Assembly: GCF_009769735.1 (NCBI RefSeq)
Contig: NZ_WSRO01000002.1
Span: forward strand, 1,054,001 to 1,118,000
DNA length: 64,000 nucleotides
Reading direction: 5' to 3'
Origin: Streptomyces sp. BA2
GTDB lineage: Bacteria; Actinomycetota; Actinomycetes; Streptomycetales; Streptomycetaceae
Below the pieces are notes generated by a model. The model worked only from the letters and a program-made list of their open reading frames with translations. It ran no database searches and had not been told where the DNA came from. Numbering within the stretch: position 1 is the stretch's first letter; the number at the start of each line of letters is the position of its first letter. This document shows, one piece after another, positions 60,336 through 64,000 of this stretch. The translations under genes and the position numbers were made by a program.

Positions 60336-61299
60336 ACTCCCGCTGCCAGGACGGCCAGGCGTGCGAGCCGCCCCGGTAGAAGCTGACCGTCGCCGGAACG
60401 CCCGCGCGGTCCAACTGCCGGACGAATCCGTGGGCCTGGCCCCACAACGTGCCCTCCAGAACCGCCCCTTCCAGGTTGCCGAAGTCGCTGCTGGGGATGC
60501 CGCTGCCCTGGGAGACGTACAGCCGCGTCCCGGCCAACTGCTTCGCCAGGGCGGCGGGGTTGTGCCGGTTCCAGTTCTCGCGGTGCAGGAACGGGCTTCC
60601 CCAGAGGGCGGAGGGAAGCTGAAGCTCCCGGGCGACGATGGCGTTCATCACCGTCGGCATGCCGGGGGCCGTGGTGTCCAGGACGCCGCTGTACGAGGCC
60701 GCGGCGCCGAAGGTGCCGGGGTGCCGGGCGGCGAACGCCATGGCGCCGTAGCCGCCGGTGGAGACTCCGGCGACGGCGCGGGTGCCGTTCGCGCGGTAGG
60801 TGTCACGCAGAAGCCCCGTCAACTCCTCGACCTGGAAGGCCTCGTAATCGGGGGCGTTGGGACTGCCGTGGTTCCACCAGTCGGTGGGGATGCCGGTGGG
60901 GCCCGAGGCCGGGATCACCGTGATGACGTCCTTGTCGGCCAGGAACTCCTCGACGTCCGTCTCACGGGTCCAGGAGGTGTAGTCGTCGTGAGCGCCCTGG
61001 AGGAGGTAGAGCACGGGCCACGTACGGTCCGGCAGCTCCTTGAAGCGAGCCGGCAGGATGACCCGTACGGGGAGCTGCTTGCCGACGGCGGGTGAGTCCA
61101 CGGTGAGGTCGACGGTCCGGGAGTCGAGCCACTTCTCACCGACGACGCGCGGGCCTTCGGCGGCGCGGGCTGCCGTCCGCGACGCGGTGGGTGTCCCCAG
61201 GGCGGTGGATGTGCCCAGGGCCCCACCGGTGGCGAGGAGCGCGGTGACCGCGGCGAGAGCGGCCAGCTTCTTGCGTGGTCTGCGGTGCTTGTGCGGCAT
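60277..61299 (-). CDS. Exported esterase of the esterase-D/antigen-85 fold
   Basis: A 340-aa alpha/beta hydrolase with a signal peptide (basic PHKHRRPRKK, then LAALAAVTALLATGGAL). The catalytic serine is in VAGVSTGGYGAMAFAARHP near residue 200, and the likely His in GGSHAWPSW near residue 315. DVEEFLADKDVITVIPASGP matches the PF00756 family, which includes mycobacterial mycolyltransferases (antigen 85) and Streptomyces exported esterases. It lies 74 bp after the PKS gene in the same direction, separated by five octamer repeats, so it may act on the PKS product outside the cell. The overlap with the desaturase 3' end is tail to tail. Confidence 0.85.
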   Translation of the reverse strand: MPHKHRRPRKKLAALAAVTALLATGGALGTSTALGTPTASRTAARAAEGPRVVGEKWLDSRTVDLTVDSPAVGKQLPVRVILPARFKELPDRTWPVLYLLQGAHDDYTSWTRETDVEEFLADKDVITVIPASGPTGIPTDWWNHGSPNAPDYEAFQVEELTGLLRDTYRANGTRAVAGVSTGGYGAMAFAARHPGTFGAAASYSGVLDTTAPGMPTVMNAIVARELQLPSALWGSPFLHRENWNRHNPAALAKQLAGTRLYVSQGSGIPSSDFGNLEGAVLEGTLWGQAHGFVRQLDRAGVPATVSFYRGGSHAWPSWQREFKASWPTLAAGLGLPAQVS

Positions 61300-61312
61300 G
61301 GGAGTGGTCCCC

Positions 61313-61352
61313 TTCTCAAGTTCTCAACTTCTCAAGTTCTCAAGTTCTCAAG
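61313..61352. repeat. Five tandem copies of an 8-bp repeat between the PKS and esterase genes
   Basis: TTCTCAAG at 61313, 61321 (last base C), 61329, 61337 and 61345; on the coding strand CTTGAGAA. The block covers 40 of the 73 bp between PKS stop and esterase start, ending 13 bp before the esterase ATG. It could be a slippage-prone leader affecting esterase translation. Confidence 0.88.
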
Positions 61353-61372
61353 CGGGTAGGCGGGCACGCGGG

Positions 61373-64000
61373 TCAGGCGTCGGGCAAGTCGCGGGTCAGG
61401 AGTTCCGCCAGGGCGTCCACGACCGGGGGATCGAGCAGGGAGAGGTGGTGGCCCGGCAGCGGGGTCACCGTGAGGTCCGTGCAGTGGGCGTCCCAGCCGA
61501 GGCCTTCGTCGTCCCGTTCGTAACGGGCGTCGCGCACGGTGTGCGGGGCCGGTTCGGTCGCCCGGTAGAGGAGGGTCCGGCCTGCGTACGGGCCCGGCCG
61601 GTGGCGTTCGCCGCTGCGGAGGTCGAGGGCCGAGGTGCGCTGATGGTCGAGGACCGCCTGGGGGAGGTCGACGGCCTGTTCAAGGAGCTTCATGACGAGG
61701 GCGATCTGCTCGTAGTCGTCCCGGCGTGCCAGTTCCTCGTACCGCAGGGCGAGTTGGGCGCCGTAGGTGCGGGCTGTGTACGTGGCGAAGTCGGCATAGC
61801 GGCGGCGGGCTTCCTCCACCGGCGTCAGCCCCGGAGGCACGGGCAGGGGCAGTACGGAGTCGAGGAGCACCAGAGCCCCGACGGTGCCGTGTCGTGCGAG
61901 GAGCCTCGCGGCCTCCTGGGCAAGAAGCCCGCCGTAGGACCAACCACCGATCAGCCAGGGGCCGTTGGGGGCCACCGCGCGGATGCCTTCCGCGAACTTC
62001 GCCGCGCGGGGCCGTACGTCCTCCGGGGTCGTCAGTCGGTCGAAGCCGTACACGGGCCGGGAGCCGGAGAGGCGTTCAGCGAGGCGTGCGTACACCTCGG
62101 AGGAGCCGCCCGCCGCGTGGGCCAGGAAGAGGGGGGTGCCGCGACCTGAGTCGGCCAGCACGCGGAGGGGGCCCTCCCTGCGCCTTGCCTTCGGTTCCTC
62201 CCTCGCCCCGCGGGGAGCCCCACCCCGCGGGGCCTCCGGCAGCAGTTCCGCGACCCCCCTCAGCGTCGCCTGCCGCAACAGCACCCCCGGCTCCACCTCC
62301 ACCCCGAACTCCCGCTCCACCGCGGTCCGGATGCGCGCCGCGGTGAGCGAGTCGAGCCCCAGGTCGGTGAGGGGCGTGTCCGCTTCGATGCGGTCCGGGG
62401 TGTAGCCCATGACGTCGGCCACGCAGCCGCGGAGACGGTCGAGCGGACCCGTGCCGTCGGTGGGCTCCGACGCGTGACGTGGCCGCTCGTGCGGGCCCGG
62501 AGCCTGCCCCGCCCAGAACCGGCGGTGCCGCCAGCGGGGCGTGGGGACGTCGACGACGCGCGCGCCCGGATGCGGGCCCTGGGCGGACGTGGGCGCGCCG
62601 AGGCCTCGTACGAGCAGAGAAGCCAGCGAGGTACGGAAGGTGAGCGCGTCGTCGGTGCCGCGGCGCAGGGTCGGAAGGACCAGCGAGCCTTCGGCGCCCG
62701 CCTCTCGCAGCGTCTCGGTCAGTGGATTCAACTGCGTGGGATGCGGGGCGACTTCGACGAACAGCCGGTGGCCGTCATCGGCGGCGGCGCGTACCGCCTG
62801 CGTGAAGCGGACGGGGCGCCGCAGATTGGCCACCCAGTAGTCGGCGTCGCAGGGTGCCGGGTCGCGCGGGTCGGACAGGACGGTGGAGTAGCGACGGCAG
62901 CCGGGCCGCGCGTGGCGCACGGTGCCGAGCTCCCGGGCGAAATCGGCGAGCAGCGGGTCGACATCGGGCGAATGCCCGGCGCCGGCGACGCGCAGGGAGC
63001 GGGCGAAACCGCCCTCCCCGGTGACGTGTTCGATGAGTCGGCGCACCTCGTCCGCGGAGCCGGTGACCACGCTCTGCGCGGGGGACGCGTGCACGGCGAC
63101 CTGGAGCGTGCGGAAGTCGGCGGCCAGGGCCTCGATGTGCTCGCCGGGGCGGTCCACGACGGCCATCGCGCCGCCCGTGAGCCCGGCGAGGAGCCGCGAA
63201 CGGATCGCCACGACGCGCGCGCCGGTGGCCTCGTCGATGGCGCCGCAGACGACGGCCGCGGCGATCTCCCCCATGGAGTGGCCGAGCACGGCCTCGGGCT
63301 CGAAGCCGTAGGCTCTCCACAGCTCGGCGAGGGCGACCTGGATGCCGTAGAGGGCGGGCATGACGACGGCGGGCGAGGTCAGATCGGCGCCGGGATCCAT
63401 GCAGTCCCGCAGGGAGATGCCTGCGTGCTCGCGCAGCAGCGGCTCGATGCGGTCGACAGCGGCGGCGAACTCCGGCTCCGTGGCGAGGAGTTCACCTCCC
63501 ATGCCGGGCCACTGCGACCCGTACCCGGAGAACACCCACACCGCCCCCGGGCTGCCCTCGGCCGCGGGTGTCCCGACCACGACCCGCCCATCGGGTTCCC
63601 GTCCGCCCAGACGGGCAAGCCCCGTGGTCAGCTCCTGCCGGTCGCGGGCGACGACCGCCGCCCTGTGGCGGCCACGCCCCACGCGGCCGGACAGGGTGCG
63701 GGCCAGGTCCGCCGGGCGGACGGAGCGGCTGTCCGGTTCTGTCAGCCATTGGGCCAACTCCCCCGCGTACGCGCGTACGCGGTCCTCGGTGACGCCGTCG
63801 AGCAGGGCTACGACCGCGCCGGTGGCCGCGCGTGGACCGCGCGGCACGCGGTGTTCCGTGAGGACCACGTGCGCGTTCGTGCCCCCGAAACCGAACGCCG
63901 AGACTCCCGCCCGAGCCGTGCCCGAGTAGCGGGGCCACGGCTCGGGTCCCGTGACGACGCGCAGCCCAAGGGCGTCGAGGTCCGCGTGCGGGCCCGGAGC
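61373..64000 (-). CDS. Type I polyketide synthase, C-terminal part (KS end, AT, ACP, TE); 5' end outside the window
   Basis: The last 875 residues of a modular PKS; the frame is open through 64000. Visible order: KS C-terminal end (FGFGGTNAHVVL, residues about 34-46); AT (GYGSQWPGMG, active site VLGHSMGEIAAA with Ser near 240); ACP (LGLDSLTA, Ser near 550); TE (GGWSYGGLLA, Ser near 687; LPGHHLSLLD, His near 851). No KR, DH or ER lies between AT and ACP. The AT specificity segment reads AGAGHS near residue 342 rather than YASH or HAFH, suggesting an unusual extender unit. The TE (VYGFDR, LDHQRTSALDLRS) reminds me of mycobacterial Pks13. Product release is by hydrolysis, cyclisation or transfer. 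Confidence 0.9.
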   Translation of the reverse strand, partial: APGPHADLDALGLRVVTGPEPWPRYSGTARAGVSAFGFGGTNAHVVLTEHRVPRGPRAATGAVVALLDGVTEDRVRAYAGELAQWLTEPDSRSVRPADLARTLSGRVGRGRHRAAVVARDRQELTTGLARLGGREPDGRVVVGTPAAEGSPGAVWVFSGYGSQWPGMGGELLATEPEFAAAVDRIEPLLREHAGISLRDCMDPGADLTSPAVVMPALYGIQVALAELWRAYGFEPEAVLGHSMGEIAAAVVCGAIDEATGARVVAIRSRLLAGLTGGAMAVVDRPGEHIEALAADFRTLQVAVHASPAQSVVTGSADEVRRLIEHVTGEGGFARSLRVAGAGHSPDVDPLLADFARELGTVRHARPGCRRYSTVLSDPRDPAPCDADYWVANLRRPVRFTQAVRAAADDGHRLFVEVAPHPTQLNPLTETLREAGAEGSLVLPTLRRGTDDALTFRTSLASLLVRGLGAPTSAQGPHPGARVVDVPTPRWRHRRFWAGQAPGPHERPRHASEPTDGTGPLDRLRGCVADVMGYTPDRIEADTPLTDLGLDSLTAARIRTAVEREFGVEVEPGVLLRQATLRGVAELLPEAPRGGAPRGAREEPKARRREGPLRVLADSGRGTPLFLAHAAGGSSEVYARLAERLSGSRPVYGFDRLTTPEDVRPRAAKFAEGIRAVAPNGPWLIGGWSYGGLLAQEAARLLARHGTVGALVLLDSVLPLPVPPGLTPVEEARRRYADFATYTARTYGAQLALRYEELARRDDYEQIALVMKLLEQAVDLPQAVLDHQRTSALDLRSGERHRPGPYAGRTLLYRATEPAPHTVRDARYERDDEGLGWDAHCTDLTVTPLPGHHLSLLDPPVVDALAELLTRDLPDA

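Noticed and set aside
1..64000. tRNA, rRNA, CRISPR arrays, intact transposases or integrases
   Set aside because: None seen by eye in the gaps on either strand; a structure-based RNA search was not possible here, so small RNAs could be missed.

Overview
The window is high-GC actinobacterial DNA, almost certainly a Streptomyces or very close relative. Supporting signs are extreme third-position GC (which produces long meaningless antisense reading frames), GTG/TTG starts, chains of ATGA/GTGA stop-start overlaps, a LAL-type LuxR regulator, an RsbW-like ATP-binding protein, an SPW-repeat protein, a decayed SAV2177-type methyltransferase and an intergenic repeat I associate with Streptomyces. I see no rRNA, tRNA, CRISPR array or intact insertion sequence. 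The right edge cuts a modular polyketide synthase gene.

Layout. 0.2-3.1 kb: large LuxR/LAL regulator. 3.4-3.9 kb: a scar holding a broken SAV2177-type methyltransferase, a TetR stub and a 22-bp tandem repeat. 4.0-7.5 kb: RsbW-like ATPase, DUF779 protein, secreted phosphodiester glycosidase, small membrane protein, GDPD-like exported enzyme. 7.7-12.8 kb: five-gene nickel/peptide-type ABC importer (nikABCDE) read leftward, with a 19-bp dyad of Nur-box geometry over its promoter. 12.9-18.9 kb: acyl-CoA catabolism (two overlapping acyl-CoA dehydrogenases, a quinone-oxidoreductase-like MDR, a cupin XRE regulator, a 2,4-dienoyl-CoA-reductase-like SDR, a crotonase with a dienoyl-CoA-isomerase-type Asp). 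18.9-21.0 kb: PIG-L deacetylase and S33 peptidase. 21.1-35.3 kb: L-rhamnose locus with a LacI regulator, importer rhaTPQS leftward, and alpha-L-rhamnosidase, rhaI, rhaD, rhaB rightward. Both divergent promoters carry the same 12-bp operator just after the predicted transcription start. 35.4-38.4 kb: lutABC. 38.4-41.9 kb: glycine-betaine/choline-type importer, its ATPase gene convergent with the other three. 42-55 kb: mixed accessory genes (SPW protein, XRE regulator, MBL hydrolase with carboxylesterase, DUF1275, SRPBCC, two MFS transporters, FMN reductase with divergent TetR, GlxA-type regulator, DinB protein, ABC exporter). 55.3-64 kb: STAND ATPase, small exported protein, crotonyl-CoA carboxylase/reductase (ccr), fatty-acyl desaturase, Ag85-fold esterase and the C-terminal KS-AT-ACP-TE part of a type I PKS.

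How the genes work together. The rhamnose and lut genes together give a full route: the exported rhamnosidase frees L-rhamnose, RhaSTPQ imports it, RhaI, RhaB and RhaD convert it to DHAP plus L-lactate (through lactaldehyde), and LutABC oxidises lactate to pyruvate. No rhamnose mutarotase gene is visible.

The most novel-looking part is the right end. A PKS with an unusual AT specificity motif, no reductive domains and a TE that resembles mycobacterial Pks13 lies beside ccr (alkylmalonyl-CoA supply), a desaturase and an Ag85-fold exported esterase. This could be a mycolate-like alpha-branched lipid pathway in a non-mycolate organism, or the edge of a larger polyketide cluster. The sequence in hand cannot decide.
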